The translations under genes were made by a program, and so were the position numbers. The notes under the pieces are model-generated. The model did not search any database. It saw only the letters and a program-made list of their open reading frames with translations, and was not told where the DNA came from. A stretch of DNA of 64,000 nucleotides from Micrococcales bacterium. GTDB lineage: Bacteria; Actinomycetota; Actinomycetes; Actinomycetales; Cellulomonadaceae. The DNA lies in the NCBI GenBank assembly GCA_014763765.1, contig JACXUT010000001.1:30879-94878 (forward strand), in the 5' to 3' direction. Every line of letters begins with the position of its first letter. Within the stretch, counting starts at the first letter, position 1. This document shows positions 52,539-61,040 of the stretch, piece by piece.

Positions 52539-52955
52539 TCAGTGGCTGTCCTGGTAAGCGCGTAGCGTGCGCGGGCCGAACGCGTCGGGAAGGACCTCGT
52601 CGATGGTGCGGATGCCGCTGAGGGTCTTGAGCAGCATCCCGTCGGCGGAGTGCTCGAAGAGGAGCTGCCGGCATCGCCCGCAGGGCATGAGGGTGCCCCC
52701 GTCTCCGTCGACGCAGACGAACGCCACCAGGGAGCCGCCGCCGGACATGATCAGATCGGAGACCAGCGAGCACTCGGCGCACAGGCCGACGCCATACGAC
52801 GCGTTCTCGATGTTCGCCCCGGTCACGATGCGGCCGTCGTCGACGAGGGCGGCCACACCGACGGGGAACCGCGAGTAAGGGACGTAGGCGCGTGTCATCG
52901 CCTCCCGTGCGCGATCGTGGAGCTCGTCCCAGATCTCAGGGGTGATCGTCGGCAT
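52539..52955 (-). CDS. cdd: Cytidine deaminase
   Basis: A 138-aa zinc-dependent deaminase of cytidine. Motifs: YVPYSRFPVGVAALVDDG, GANIENASYGVGLCAECSLV with the catalytic CAE, and LMPCGRCRQLLFE with the PCxxC zinc ligands. Length and motifs are typical of Cdd. AAAGGA precedes the ATG at 52955, 23 nt after the MerB-like gene. Confidence 0.92.
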   Translation of the reverse strand: MPTITPEIWDELHDRAREAMTRAYVPYSRFPVGVAALVDDGRIVTGANIENASYGVGLCAECSLVSDLIMSGGGSLVAFVCVDGDGGTLMPCGRCRQLLFEHSADGMLLKTLSGIRTIDEVLPDAFGPRTLRAYQDSH

Positions 52956-52978
52956 GGGGTGGTCCTTTCGACTGTCGG

Positions 52979-53689
52979 TCAGGAAGGTGCGCGGGGCGTG
53001 CGTGAGCGTCGGGGCAGCTGCCAGAACGCCCCGGTGAGACCGCACGCATCCAGGAGGGCCTGGTTGTGCTCGCGCGTGTGCGGTTCGAACTGCGCGTCGA
53101 GCCGGTCGCCGTACCAAGGTGTGGCGAGAGACCACACGGTCCGCGCGTCAGCGACGTAGCCAGTGCCCGGAGCGTGCCGGTCCGTCCAGCGCTCTGCGTG
53201 CCCGGGCCCGCAGAACATCCGGATCGACGTGCATGTCCCGACGACGTCGTCCCACCAGTGCGCGGCGGGCGCGGGGAACCGGACCGCGAGCTCGGCCGGC
53301 GGCGGCTGAGACGGACCGGTCGACAAGCTGATCGGCGCGCCGCACTCGGGGCATGCGGTGTCGACGCGGACGTCGAGGTGAAGGGCAGCGCTGATCCCGA
53401 AGGAGTCCCAGGCGCACCCGCCCCACCACCGTCGGTCGTCGTGCCCGTCGATGGGTGTCACGACGAACGCCATCGGAGCCGCGGAGAACGGGTGCGCCAT
53501 CCGAACAGCGTCGCCGTCCGCATTCAGCACGAGGGCGTGGGCGTCGGCGAGCTCGCGCAGTAGTCGCCGCCCTTCGTCGAGGTCGAGGCCCGCCTTGCGA
53601 GCGATCTCGGCAGCGGACGGTGCCCGACCCTCCTGGGCGAACGTGCCGTAGACAAGGTCGCGGACGGTGCGTGCGGTGGTCGTGGTCAT
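52979..53689 (-). CDS. Alkylmercury lyase-like (MerB-family) protein
   Basis: A 236-aa protein with an N-terminal winged helix (PSAAEIARKAGLDLDEGRRL) and a C-terminal MerB-like domain. The key GCAWDSFGI (CxxD as in the MerB active site) is followed by ACPECGAPI and SIRMFCGPGHAERW with a further Cys, corresponding to the third MerB cysteine region. Neighbours are not a classical mer operon, so its substrate may not be organomercury. It begins at 53689 after DUF2000 and leads into cdd. Confidence 0.72.
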   Translation of the reverse strand: MTTTTARTVRDLVYGTFAQEGRAPSAAEIARKAGLDLDEGRRLLRELADAHALVLNADGDAVRMAHPFSAAPMAFVVTPIDGHDDRRWWGGCAWDSFGISAALHLDVRVDTACPECGAPISLSTGPSQPPPAELAVRFPAPAAHWWDDVVGTCTSIRMFCGPGHAERWTDRHAPGTGYVADARTVWSLATPWYGDRLDAQFEPHTREHNQALLDACGLTGAFWQLPRRSRTPRAPS

Positions 53690-53732
53690 GGTGTGGCTCC
53701 GCTCGGCGTGTTCATCTGCGGCCTTGGCCCGG

Positions 53733-54191
53733 CTAGGAGTGCATCCGGGCGCCCTTGACGATGCGGTCGACGACGTTGCGCGGACCGCGCAGACCGATGC
53801 CCACCAGGTCGAGCGCGTCGGCGGGCACCGAGGCGACGGCCGCACGGTTGGCTTCGTCGTGCCCGGTGGAGAAGAGTTGCTGCGTGTAGATCGCCACCGG
53901 CACGTCCCGTCCGCGTGCACGTGCCGCGGCGGCCGCGAGGGTGTCAGCGGAAGCCGACAGCACCAGGACCGGCTGGCGCAGCATCGGCAGGTAGTCGTTG
54001 CCCTCCGCATCGCGGTAAGGCTCCCCGGTGAGGTCGGGTGCGCTGGTGGCGACGCCGCTCATGAGGAACGCGGTGACGTTGAGCTCCTGCCAGGGCAGCA
54101 GGTCGTCGCGAAGCACGACGACCACCTTGGTGTCGAAGCGGACGGGTGTCGGCTCAGCGTTGGCGAGGGTGGCCGTAGTCGTCTGGTGCAC
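53733..54191 (-). CDS. DUF2000 family protein
   Basis: A 152-aa protein of DUF2000: FDTKVVVVLRDDLLPWQELN, LTGEPYRDAEGNDYLPMLRQ and PVAIYTQQLFSTGHDEANRA are all characteristic. The family is typically found beside divergent AraC regulators, as here. I start it at a GTG at 54191 with GGAGA 8 nt upstream; an ATG at 54242 would run into the AraC start. Biochemical role not established. Confidence 0.8.
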   Translation of the reverse strand: MHQTTTATLANAEPTPVRFDTKVVVVLRDDLLPWQELNVTAFLMSGVATSAPDLTGEPYRDAEGNDYLPMLRQPVLVLSASADTLAAAAARARGRDVPVAIYTQQLFSTGHDEANRAAVASVPADALDLVGIGLRGPRNVVDRIVKGARMHS

Positions 54192-54240
54192 GCACCCAGT
54201 CTCCGCCGGGGCGCTCAGGGCGGTCTTGTACGTTTCTTGC

Positions 54241-55029
54241 ATGGCTGACTCGGTGCGCGCCTGGCACCCGGACGTGCCCGACGTTCGGGAGGTGCTGCAC
54301 GCGACGTTCGAGCAGCATGCCTACCCCGCGCACACGCACGACGCGTGGACCGTGCTCATCGTCGACGAAGGCGCTGTCGCCTACGAGCTGGATCGGGCAC
54401 CGCACCATGCCATACCTGCCGCCATCACGTTGCTGCCTCCGCACGTCCCGCACGACGGACGGTCCGCCGTCTCGGGAACAGCGTTCCGCAAGAGGGTTAT
54501 CTACCTCGAGTCGGCATGGCTCCCGGAGGGACTCGTCGGGAGCGCCGTCGACCACCCCGAGCTCACCGATCCGCGTGCGCTGGCCACACTCGCCGATCTG
54601 CACGCGGCGATGGGGGATCCCGTCGATGTGATTGCCGCTGAGTGCCGCCTGCTCGCCCTGCGGGACCTCGTGCTCGACCACCTGGGCGAGCCCGCACCGA
54701 CGACCCCTGACCTGCCGCTCGCCCGTCGGCTCAGGGGCTTGCTCGACGACCACCTCGCCGACTCGTTCACGATCGCCGAGGCGGCGCGGGCCCTCGGCGT
54801 GCATCCCAGCCACCTGGTCCGGGTGTTCTCGCAGGCCTACGGGATTCCGCCCCACCGCTACGTCACCGGCCGCCGCGTCGATCGAGCCCGACGACTACTT
54901 ACGCAAGGGCGACACGCCGCCGACGTCGCCGCCGCGACCGGGTTCCACGACCAGGCCCACCTGACCCGGCACTTCCGCCGCGTCCTGGGCGCCACGCCGC
55001 GCTCGTTCGTTCCACGCTCCAATCACTGA
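54241..55029 (+). CDS. AraC family transcriptional regulator
   Basis: A 262-aa AraC regulator with an N-terminal cupin-type sensor (FEQHAYPAHTHDAWTVLIVD) and two C-terminal HTH units (FTIAEAARALGVHPSHLVRV and DVAAATGFHDQAHLTRHFRR, ending PRSFVPR). Divergent from DUF2000, which it probably controls. Confidence 0.9.
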   Translation: MADSVRAWHPDVPDVREVLHATFEQHAYPAHTHDAWTVLIVDEGAVAYELDRAPHHAIPAAITLLPPHVPHDGRSAVSGTAFRKRVIYLESAWLPEGLVGSAVDHPELTDPRALATLADLHAAMGDPVDVIAAECRLLALRDLVLDHLGEPAPTTPDLPLARRLRGLLDDHLADSFTIAEAARALGVHPSHLVRVFSQAYGIPPHRYVTGRRVDRARRLLTQGRHAADVAAATGFHDQAHLTRHFRRVLGATPRSFVPRSNH

Positions 55030-55210
55030 CGAAGAGGGCGGTCGCCAAGCGAGCGCTGTGCGGCGCCGTCGTTGGCAGGAGGACCACCGCAGGGCGCGAG
55101 CCCATGCACCCCGATGCCTACAGACGACGGGGCCCCTAGCACCCTTGCACGTTTCCGCAGGTCGGAGAGCCGAGTGGCCGGCCACCTGGGGAGCGGTAGC
55201 GCCGTCCGGG

Positions 55211-55231
55211 TGTTGCATCAGATGCAACACG
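55211..55231. promoter_or_regulatory. Perfect 21-bp palindrome upstream of GntR gene
   Basis: GTGTTGCATC-A-GATGCAACAC, 10-bp perfect arms around one base, about 85 nt before the GntR-type gene. Downstream in the same AT-richer stretch are TACACT (55291-55296), a possible -10, and CTAG-TCAT-CTAG. Likely operator for this or a partner regulator. Confidence 0.55.
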
Positions 55232-55315
55232 CAGACTAGAAAGAGACATAACCACCGTTATCGGACAACTAGTCATCTAGGCAAGAGCGATACACTGGCG
55301 CTAGAGTGTCGGTCC

Positions 55316-55669
55316 ATGACCAGGCCCGCCAAGCACCGCATCGCGGACTCGATCCGCGATGAGATCCGCCGCGGCGTCCTGAAGCCAGGACAGCAGCTGC
55401 CGACGCTCGCCGAGTACCAGGACCTGTGGGACGTCAGCCTGAACACGGTCCGCGGTGCACAATCGACGCTGTCCGCCGAGGGGCTGCTGGTTGCGGTGCA
55501 GGGTGTCGGGGTGTTCGTCGCCGACGTTCTGCCCAGCCGGGACCCGCTCGAGGTCGCTCAGCGCGAGCTGCAGGTGGCGCTGCGCGAGCACGAGGAAGCG
55601 TCACGCCGGCTGGCGGACGCGGTCCGAGCAGTCGACGCCGCCCTTCCAGGATCGGCGGTGCGAGCATGA
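55316..55669 (+). CDS. GntR family regulator (small, YtrA-like)
   Basis: A 117-aa regulator with a GntR winged helix: IADSIRDEIRRGVLKPGQQL, LAEYQDLWDVSLNTVRGAQS, and AVQGVGVFVADVLP. There is no large effector domain, only a short coiled C-terminus, as in KorSA-type or YtrA-type repressors of plasmids and integrative elements. The following gene overlaps by ATGA. Confidence 0.82.
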   Translation: MTRPAKHRIADSIRDEIRRGVLKPGQQLPTLAEYQDLWDVSLNTVRGAQSTLSAEGLLVAVQGVGVFVADVLPSRDPLEVAQRELQVALREHEEASRRLADAVRAVDAALPGSAVRA

Positions 55670-56037
55670 CCAACGCGTCGGGCGTCGTGGCCCCCGAGCT
55701 CGACCGCGCGATCGGCGCCGAGCTCTACGACGCTGCCCGTCGTGCTTACTCCGATGGGCGCAGCGTGTGGTCGTGCGTGATCACCGTCGCCGTGTTCGGT
55801 GAGGGCCCGAGGTGGTTCGACAGGCCCGGTCACACGCAGGCGCGGACGTCGACCGACGAGCTGGTCAATGCCGTCGAGGGCCTCGGGTGGCGGCTCGAGC
55901 ACGTCGATCATGTCTACGTCCCGGCGCACGTGTCGGCCGCGGGAACAACGGGTGCTGACACCACCGTCTCCGGCCACACCGATGCGCACTACACCTTCCG
56001 GCGTGCGCTCGAGCGCGACGAGGCTCCGACGGCCTAG
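55666..56037 (+). CDS. Hypothetical protein paired with GntR regulator
   Basis: A 123-aa soluble protein (VWSCVITVAVFGEGPRWFDR, GLGWRLEHVDHVYVPAHVSA) with alternating beta and helix segments, not assigned to a family. ATGA overlap with the GntR gene suggests co-expression. Similar short proteins often follow KorSA-like regulators. Confidence 0.55.
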   Translation: MTNASGVVAPELDRAIGAELYDAARRAYSDGRSVWSCVITVAVFGEGPRWFDRPGHTQARTSTDELVNAVEGLGWRLEHVDHVYVPAHVSAAGTTGADTTVSGHTDAHYTFRRALERDEAPTA

Positions 56038-56159
56038 GCACGCGGGCGCCACATGCTCACCACGCGCGGGGGCTGCGCAACGGTCGACCACAGCGATCCG
56101 CGCAACTTCCCTGCTACGAACCCCGGTCGCGCCCCTAGGTGTCGTGGGACGCTGACCGC

Positions 56160-56498
56160 GTGACCAGCCAGCTGCTGATCTGGACCGACCCGCGCGACGT
56201 CGTGGTCTGGGCCGCCAGCGCCGAGGACGCCGCCGGCGTGCGCGCGGTGCTCGAGGCGGCTGGCTGCTCCTGGTGGCCGGTGACCATCTACGGCGTGCCG
56301 CGCGAGGCCGCGACGAGCCTCGACATCAGCCTCGACGCGATGGCCTGCCTGCACGCGCTGACCGCCGCGGGGTACACGTTCGCGTGGCATCCGTCGCAGC
56401 AGCCGGCGGCGGACCGGCAGCCGCAGCTCTACGGCTTCGACGTCGTCGACGTGGCTGAGCACGCGCCCGGCGTCGAGGAGGGCTCAGCGCGGAGCTGA
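56160..56498 (+). CDS. Hypothetical protein
   Basis: A 112-aa frame from a GTG at 56160 (MTSQLLIWTDPRDVVVWAAS), with good coding bias and alternating strands and helices; no family recognised. A GTG at 56139 would extend it by 7 codons. It follows the GntR pair by 122 nt. Confidence 0.5.
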   Translation: MTSQLLIWTDPRDVVVWAASAEDAAGVRAVLEAAGCSWWPVTIYGVPREAATSLDISLDAMACLHALTAAGYTFAWHPSQQPAADRQPQLYGFDVVDVAEHAPGVEEGSARS

Positions 56499-56608
56499 GA
56501 CCTCGTCGACCGGGAGGTCGGCTCGAGCACCTGGTGGCGTCTTGTATTCGCCACCGACGAAGTTCTCTCCGCGTGTGAGAGCGCACGCGGTGCCCCGACA
56601 GGGCGGCT

Positions 56609-57061
56609 CTACATGGGAAGGCGGCCCGTGATGGCTGCGCCGGCGACGTCAACGATCACGTCGCGACCTGCGGCTAGCAGGCCGTCTCGGGCCGCCTTGA
56701 GCCGGCTCTGCTTTGGCGATCCGTCCGCCGTCGCGTCGATCATCGCGTTGAGGGCCGCGACTAGCCGATCCGCTGCGGCGTCGGGACTGGGCCACTGCCC
56801 GACCGCTTCGAGGCCAGCGGGCATGATCCCGACCACGTAGTTGTCGCGGACCCCCTCACTGCTCGCGTCCCTGACGTCGAGGTGACGATGCCCGAGGTTG
56901 GTGAGTGCTCCGACCACCTCTTGGTGATGTAGGCCGGTGACCTCGACCAGGTCGTGCGACATCAGGGGGCGCGGCGCCTCCCGCAACAGGCGCGCGACGG
57001 CCACAAGAACCGGGTAGTCCCGCGCGCTCCACAGGTCGTCGAGCCGTTCCGGCATGTCCAT
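56609..57061 (-). CDS. Winged-helix-like hypothetical protein
   Basis: A 150-aa protein with a probable winged helix at residues 15-75 ([40 protein letters not shown]) and a helical C-terminal part. No clear family. It is divergent from the arsenic operon, but its start is about 60 nt from the operator there. Confidence 0.55.
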   Translation of the reverse strand: MDMPERLDDLWSARDYPVLVAVARLLREAPRPLMSHDLVEVTGLHHQEVVGALTNLGHRHLDVRDASSEGVRDNYVVGIMPAGLEAVGQWPSPDAAADRLVAALNAMIDATADGSPKQSRLKAARDGLLAAGRDVIVDVAGAAITGRLPM

Positions 57062-57123
57062 GGCGCGAGGCTAGCGGGCCCGCCGACACCACCCGAGCTT
57101 CTAGTCCCTTCGCTTCCGCGCTG

Positions 57124-57140
57124 CATCGAACTGTGTCAAT
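57124..57140. promoter_or_regulatory. ArsR operator copy 1 (CATCGA-N5-GTCAAT)
   Basis: CATCGAACTGTGTCAAT overlaps the -10-like TATAGA just before the thioredoxin reductase ATG. The same CATCGA-N5-GTCAAT pattern occurs at two other places, both before arsenic genes. Its outer arms (ATCGA/TCAAT) form an imperfect inverted repeat, as expected of ArsR/SmtB sites. Confidence 0.75.
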
Positions 57141-57148
57141 ATAGAGGC

Positions 57149-58210
57149 ATGTCGAAGCAGAAGCGACCGATCCGCGACATCGTCATCGTCGGCTCCGGCC
57201 CCGCCGGGTACACCGCCGCGATCTACGCGGCGCGCGCGGGCCTGGCCCCCTACGTGGTGGCCGGGTCGGTGACCGCCGGCGGCGCGCTCATGAACACCAC
57301 GGACGTCGAGAACTTCCCGGGCTTCCCCGACGGCATCCTGGGCCCCGACCTCATGGACAACCTGCAGAAGCAGGCCGAGCGGTTCGGCGCCGAGGTGCTG
57401 TGGGACGACGCCGTCGAGCTGGACCTCGCCGGTCCGGTCAAGACGATCGTCACCGGCGGCGGCGAGACGATCCGCGCCCGCGCGGTCATCCTGTCCACGG
57501 GCTCCGCGTACCGCGAGCTCGGCCTGGACGACGAGAAGCGGCTCTCCGGCCGCGGCGTCTCGTGGTGCGCGACCTGCGACGGGTTCTTCTTCCGGGACCA
57601 GGACATCATCGTGGTCGGCGGCGGCGATTCCGCCGTCGAGGAGGCGACCTTCCTCACCCGGTTCGGCAAGTCGGTGACGATCGTGCACCGCCGCGACGAG
57701 CTGCGGGCGTCGAAGATCATGGCCGACCGCGCCAAGAACGACCCGAAGATCCGGTTCGCCTGGAACTCCGAGGTCGTGGGCATCCACGGCGACGAGAAGG
57801 TCACCGGCGTCACGCTCCGCGACACCGTCACGGGCGAGACCCGCGAGCACGGCGCCACCGGCGTGTTCGTCGCGATCGGCCACGTGCCGCGCACCGAGCT
57901 GCTGGCGGACCAGGTCGACCTGGACGAGAACGGCTACATCGTCGTCGAGGGCCGCTCGACCCGGACCAACCTGCCGGGCGTGTTCGCGGCGGGCGACGCG
58001 GTGGACCACACCTACCGCCAGGCGATCACGGCGGCGGGCTCCGGCTGCTCCGCCGCGCTCGACGCCCAGCACTACCTCGCCGCGCTCGGCGACGTGGACC
58101 CGGCCTCCCCGGCCGAGATCCCCGCCGCCGTCGAGCAGGCCGACGTCGACGCCGCGGACGCGCTCGAGGCGCAGGGCGCCGACACCGCCGCCGCGGCGGT
58201 CGCCCGATGA
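57149..58210 (+). CDS. trxB: Thioredoxin reductase of the ars operon
   Basis: A 353-aa FAD/NADPH thioredoxin reductase. Motifs: [19 protein letters not shown] (FAD), [11 protein letters not shown] (redox CxxC near residue 146), [15 protein letters not shown] (NADPH) and [11 protein letters not shown] 30-residue Ala/Asp tail is extra. It recycles thioredoxin for the arsenate reductases and is often called arsT in such operons. The ATG lies only 9 nt after the operator, so the message is probably leaderless. The stop couples by ATGA to ACR3. Confidence 0.92.
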   Translation: MSKQKRPIRDIVIVGSGPAGYTAAIYAARAGLAPYVVAGSVTAGGALMNTTDVENFPGFPDGILGPDLMDNLQKQAERFGAEVLWDDAVELDLAGPVKTIVTGGGETIRARAVILSTGSAYRELGLDDEKRLSGRGVSWCATCDGFFFRDQDIIVVGGGDSAVEEATFLTRFGKSVTIVHRRDELRASKIMADRAKNDPKIRFAWNSEVVGIHGDEKVTGVTLRDTVTGETREHGATGVFVAIGHVPRTELLADQVDLDENGYIVVEGRSTRTNLPGVFAAGDAVDHTYRQAITAAGSGCSAALDAQHYLAALGDVDPASPAEIPAAVEQADVDAADALEAQGADTAAAAVAR

Positions 58211-59316
58211 GTGTGCAGGTGCCGGACCTCACCGCCACGCGAGGTCGACTGTCCACGCTCGACAGGTGGCTGCCGCTGTGGATCGGGCTGGCGATGGTCG
58301 CCGGCCTCGCGCTGGGGCGGTTCGTCCCGGCTCTGGGCGAGGCGCTGGCCGATCTCGAGGTCGGCGGGATCTCCCTGCCGATCGCGCTCGGTCTGCTGGT
58401 GATGATGTACCCGGTGCTGGCCAAGGTCCGCTACGACCGGGTCGCCGCGGTGACCGGCGACAAGCGGCTGCTGGTCAGCTCCCTCGCGCTGAACTGGCTC
58501 GTCGGGCCGGCGCTGATGTTCGCGCTCGCGTGGGTGTTTCTTCCCGATCTGCCCGAGTACCGCACCGGCCTGATCGTCGTGGGCCTGGCGCGGTGCATCG
58601 CGATGGTCGTGATCTGGAACGACCTGGCCTGCGGGGATCGCGAGGCCGCCGCGGTGCTCGTCGCGATCAACTCGCTGTTCCAGGTCGTCGCGTTCTCCTT
58701 GCTGGGCTGGTTCTACCTGAGCGTGCTGCCCGGCTGGCTCGGCCTGGACTCCGCCGGGCTGGACGTGTCGATCGCGCAGATCGCGGTCAACGTCCTGGTG
58801 TTCCTCGGCATCCCGCTCGCCGCGGGGTTCGCCTCGCGGTGGATCGGCGAGCGCACCCGCGGCCGCGACTGGTACGAGGCGACGTTCGTGCCGCGCATCG
58901 GCCCGTGGGCGCTGTACGGGTTGCTGTTCACGATCGTGCTGCTGTTCGCCCTGCAGGGCGACGCGGTCACCTCGCGCCCGCTCGACGTGGCGCGGATCGC
59001 GCTGCCCCTGCTGGTGTACTTCGCGGTGATGTGGGGCGTCGGCATGCTGACGGGGCGGGGCCTCGGTCTGGGGTATGCCCGCTCGACGACGCTGGCGTTC
59101 ACCGCCGCGGGCAACAACTTCGAGCTCGCGATCGCCGTGGCCATCGGCACGTTCGGCGCGACCTCCGGGCAGGCGCTGGCCGGCGTGGTCGGCCCGCTGA
59201 TCGAGGTCCCGGTCCTGGTCGGCCTGGTGTACGTCTCCTTGTGGGTCGGCCGACGCTGGTTCACCGACACGGCTCGTCCCGCTACCGCCATGGCACCGCA
59301 GGAGGTCCGCTCATGA
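58207..59316 (+). CDS. ACR3-type arsenite efflux permease
   Basis: A 369-aa membrane protein of the ACR3 family with ten helices. Signatures: [40 protein letters not shown] with the arsenite-binding Cys, and [20 protein letters not shown] with the conserved Glu. It exports As(III), probably by proton exchange. ATGA on both sides places it inside the operon. Confidence 0.94.
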   Translation: MSVQVPDLTATRGRLSTLDRWLPLWIGLAMVAGLALGRFVPALGEALADLEVGGISLPIALGLLVMMYPVLAKVRYDRVAAVTGDKRLLVSSLALNWLVGPALMFALAWVFLPDLPEYRTGLIVVGLARCIAMVVIWNDLACGDREAAAVLVAINSLFQVVAFSLLGWFYLSVLPGWLGLDSAGLDVSIAQIAVNVLVFLGIPLAAGFASRWIGERTRGRDWYEATFVPRIGPWALYGLLFTIVLLFALQGDAVTSRPLDVARIALPLLVYFAVMWGVGMLTGRGLGLGYARSTTLAFTAAGNNFELAIAVAIGTFGATSGQALAGVVGPLIEVPVLVGLVYVSLWVGRRWFTDTARPATAMAPQEVRS

Positions 59317-60344
59317 CCACCACGACACCCACCACCGCCGTCGTTGACCAGGGCTGCGCCCCGCAGCCCTCGCCCGCCGACCACGCGATGGGGTTGGACG
59401 CCGCGACCCAGGTCGCCGGCACCCTCAAGGCTCTCGGGGACCCGCTGCGCCTGCGGATGCTGTCGCTGATCGCGACGTCTCCGACCGGCGAGGCGTGCGT
59501 GTGCGACCTGGCCACGGTCGCCGAGGTCTCCCAGCCGACGGTCTCGCACCACCTCAAGCTGCTCAAGGACGTCGGTCTGCTGACCTCCGAGCGGCGCGGG
59601 ACCTGGGTGTACTACCGCGTGCAGCCCGCGCTGCGCGGTGCCGTCACCACCCTGCTGGACTCGTTCGCGCCGGTGGCGGCCGAGGCGGCGCACCTGTCGC
59701 CACTGACGGGGCTGACCGACGCCGAGACCGCGCTGGCCCGGGTCGCGGACCGGCTGGCCGCGGCGTTCCCCGACCGCGACCCCGCCGCGGTGCTGACCGT
59801 GGTCCGCGAGTCGTACACGGGCCTGGCGCGATCCTCCGCTGTGCGCTCGCACCTGGTGGTCAACACCGAGCGGTTCGCCCGCCAGCGCCTCATCGACGCC
59901 GCCCGAGCCGTCGCCGCGGCGCAGACCCCGCACCGCCCGCAGGTGCTGTTCGTGTGCGTCGCCAACGCCGGCCGATCCCAGCTGGCCGCCGCGCTCCTGC
60001 ACCACTACGCCGGCGACGCCGTCGTCGTGCGGTCCGCGGGCTCCGCGCCCGCCGGCGAGGTGCACCCCGGAGTCCGGCCGCTGCTCGCCGAGCTCGAGGC
60101 GGACGCCGAGGCGTTCCCCAAGCCGCTGACCGACGACGCGGTCCGCGCCGCGGACGTCGTCATCACGATGGGCTGCGGCGACACCTGCCCGATCCTGCCC
60201 GGCAAGCGCTACGAGGACTGGGTCGTCGGCGACCCGGCCCTGGCCTCCGACACCGGGGTGCGGGCCATCCGCGACGAGATCGACCGCCGCGTGCGCGCCC
60301 TGCTCACCGACCTGCTGCCCGACCTCACCCTGCCGACCACCTGA
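59313..60344 (+). CDS. ArsR-ArsC fusion: repressor plus arsenate reductase
   Basis: A 343-aa two-domain protein. Residues 30-120 are an ArsR/SmtB winged helix: LKALGDPLRLRMLSLIA, GEACVCDLATVAEVSQPTVS with the CxC As(III)-sensing site, and HHLKLLKDVGLLTSERRG. A helical linker (about 130-205) follows. Residues 205-340 are a low-molecular-weight-phosphatase-type ArsC: VLFVCVANAGRSQLAAALL (CX5R) and VVITMGCGDTCPILPGKRY with the second redox Cys pair. It joins sensing and reduction on one chain. A stand-alone ArsC follows. Confidence 0.9.
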   Translation: MTTTTPTTAVVDQGCAPQPSPADHAMGLDAATQVAGTLKALGDPLRLRMLSLIATSPTGEACVCDLATVAEVSQPTVSHHLKLLKDVGLLTSERRGTWVYYRVQPALRGAVTTLLDSFAPVAAEAAHLSPLTGLTDAETALARVADRLAAAFPDRDPAAVLTVVRESYTGLARSSAVRSHLVVNTERFARQRLIDAARAVAAAQTPHRPQVLFVCVANAGRSQLAAALLHHYAGDAVVVRSAGSAPAGEVHPGVRPLLAELEADAEAFPKPLTDDAVRAADVVITMGCGDTCPILPGKRYEDWVVGDPALASDTGVRAIRDEIDRRVRALLTDLLPDLTLPTT

Positions 60345-60360
60345 CCCCCGTGGAGAACCG

Positions 60361-60780
60361 ATGACCGAGAACAAGCCGTCCGCCCTGTTCGTCTGCGTGC
60401 ACAACGCCGGCCGCTCCCAGATGGCCGCCGGCTACCTGCGGCACCTGTCCGGCGGCGCCGTCGAGGTCCGCTCGGCCGGGTCGATGCCCGCCGAGCAGAT
60501 CAACCCGGTTGCCGTGGAGGCGATGCTCGAGGAGGGCATCGACATCCGCGCCGAGCGACCCAAGGTCCTGACCACCGACGCGGTCAAGGCGTCCGACGTC
60601 GTCATCACCATGGGCTGCGGCGACGCCTGCCCGATCTTCCCCGGCAAGCGGTACGAGGACTGGGCCCTTGCCGACCCCGCCGGGCAGGGCATCGAGTCGG
60701 TCCGCCCGATCCGCGACGAGATCCGCGACCGCATCCTGACCCTGCTCGCCGAGCTCGGGGTCTCGCCCGTCACCGCCTGA
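60361..60780 (+). CDS. arsC: Thioredoxin-coupled arsenate reductase
   Basis: A 139-aa ArsC of the phosphatase-like type. Motifs: ALFVCVHNAGRSQMAAGYL (CX5RS), VRSAGSMPAEQINPVAVEAM and VVITMGCGDACPIFPGKRYE with the resolving Cys pair. Reduces arsenate to arsenite with electrons from thioredoxin. It is very similar to the ArsC half of the upstream fusion, so the operon has two reductase domains. Confidence 0.94.
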   Translation: MTENKPSALFVCVHNAGRSQMAAGYLRHLSGGAVEVRSAGSMPAEQINPVAVEAMLEEGIDIRAERPKVLTTDAVKASDVVITMGCGDACPIFPGKRYEDWALADPAGQGIESVRPIRDEIRDRILTLLAELGVSPVTA

Positions 60781-60791
60781 ACCCGCGACAC

Positions 60792-60830
60792 CACGAGGGC
60801 CGCACCCCACCCTCGGGTGCGGCCCTCGTG
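60792..60830. terminator. Bidirectional terminator
   Basis: CACGAGGGCCGCACCC, loop CACCCTC, GGGTGCGGCCCTCGTG: a perfect 16-bp stem between the convergent arsC and small Cys-protein genes. It should stop transcription from both sides. Confidence 0.82.
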
Positions 60831-60839
60831 CGTGCCCGG

Positions 60840-61040
60840 TCAGGCCGGGCAGCAGGCCGGCGCCGCGACCGGCCCCGCGCCGGCGAGCCGGGCGCGGACA
60901 CGGTCGGCGAGCTCGGCCAGGTGCCGGCGGGCGCGCACGACGCAGCCGGGGCAGTCCTGCGCGGCGCGGCGCAGCTCGAGCTCACGGGCCAGCTCACGCT
61001 CGCGCTGCTGGTGGACGGTCAGGTACAGGTCCGGGTGCAT
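60840..61040 (-). CDS. Small Cys-containing protein coupled to ArsM
   Basis: A 66-aa protein that overlaps the arsM stop (TGATG). It is helical and charged (VHQQRERELARELELRRAAQ) with DCPGCVVRARRH and a terminal APACCPA: four Cys as CxxC and CC. Cys pairs at these places could bind As(III) or a metal. No named family. Confidence 0.65.
   Translation of the reverse strand: MHPDLYLTVHQQRERELARELELRRAAQDCPGCVVRARRHLAELADRVRARLAGAGPVAAPACCPA

Noticed and set aside
54192-54242. Upstream ATG for the DUF2000 gene
   Set aside because: It shares bases with the divergent AraC start and would leave no promoter; the GTG at 54191 has a ribosome site.
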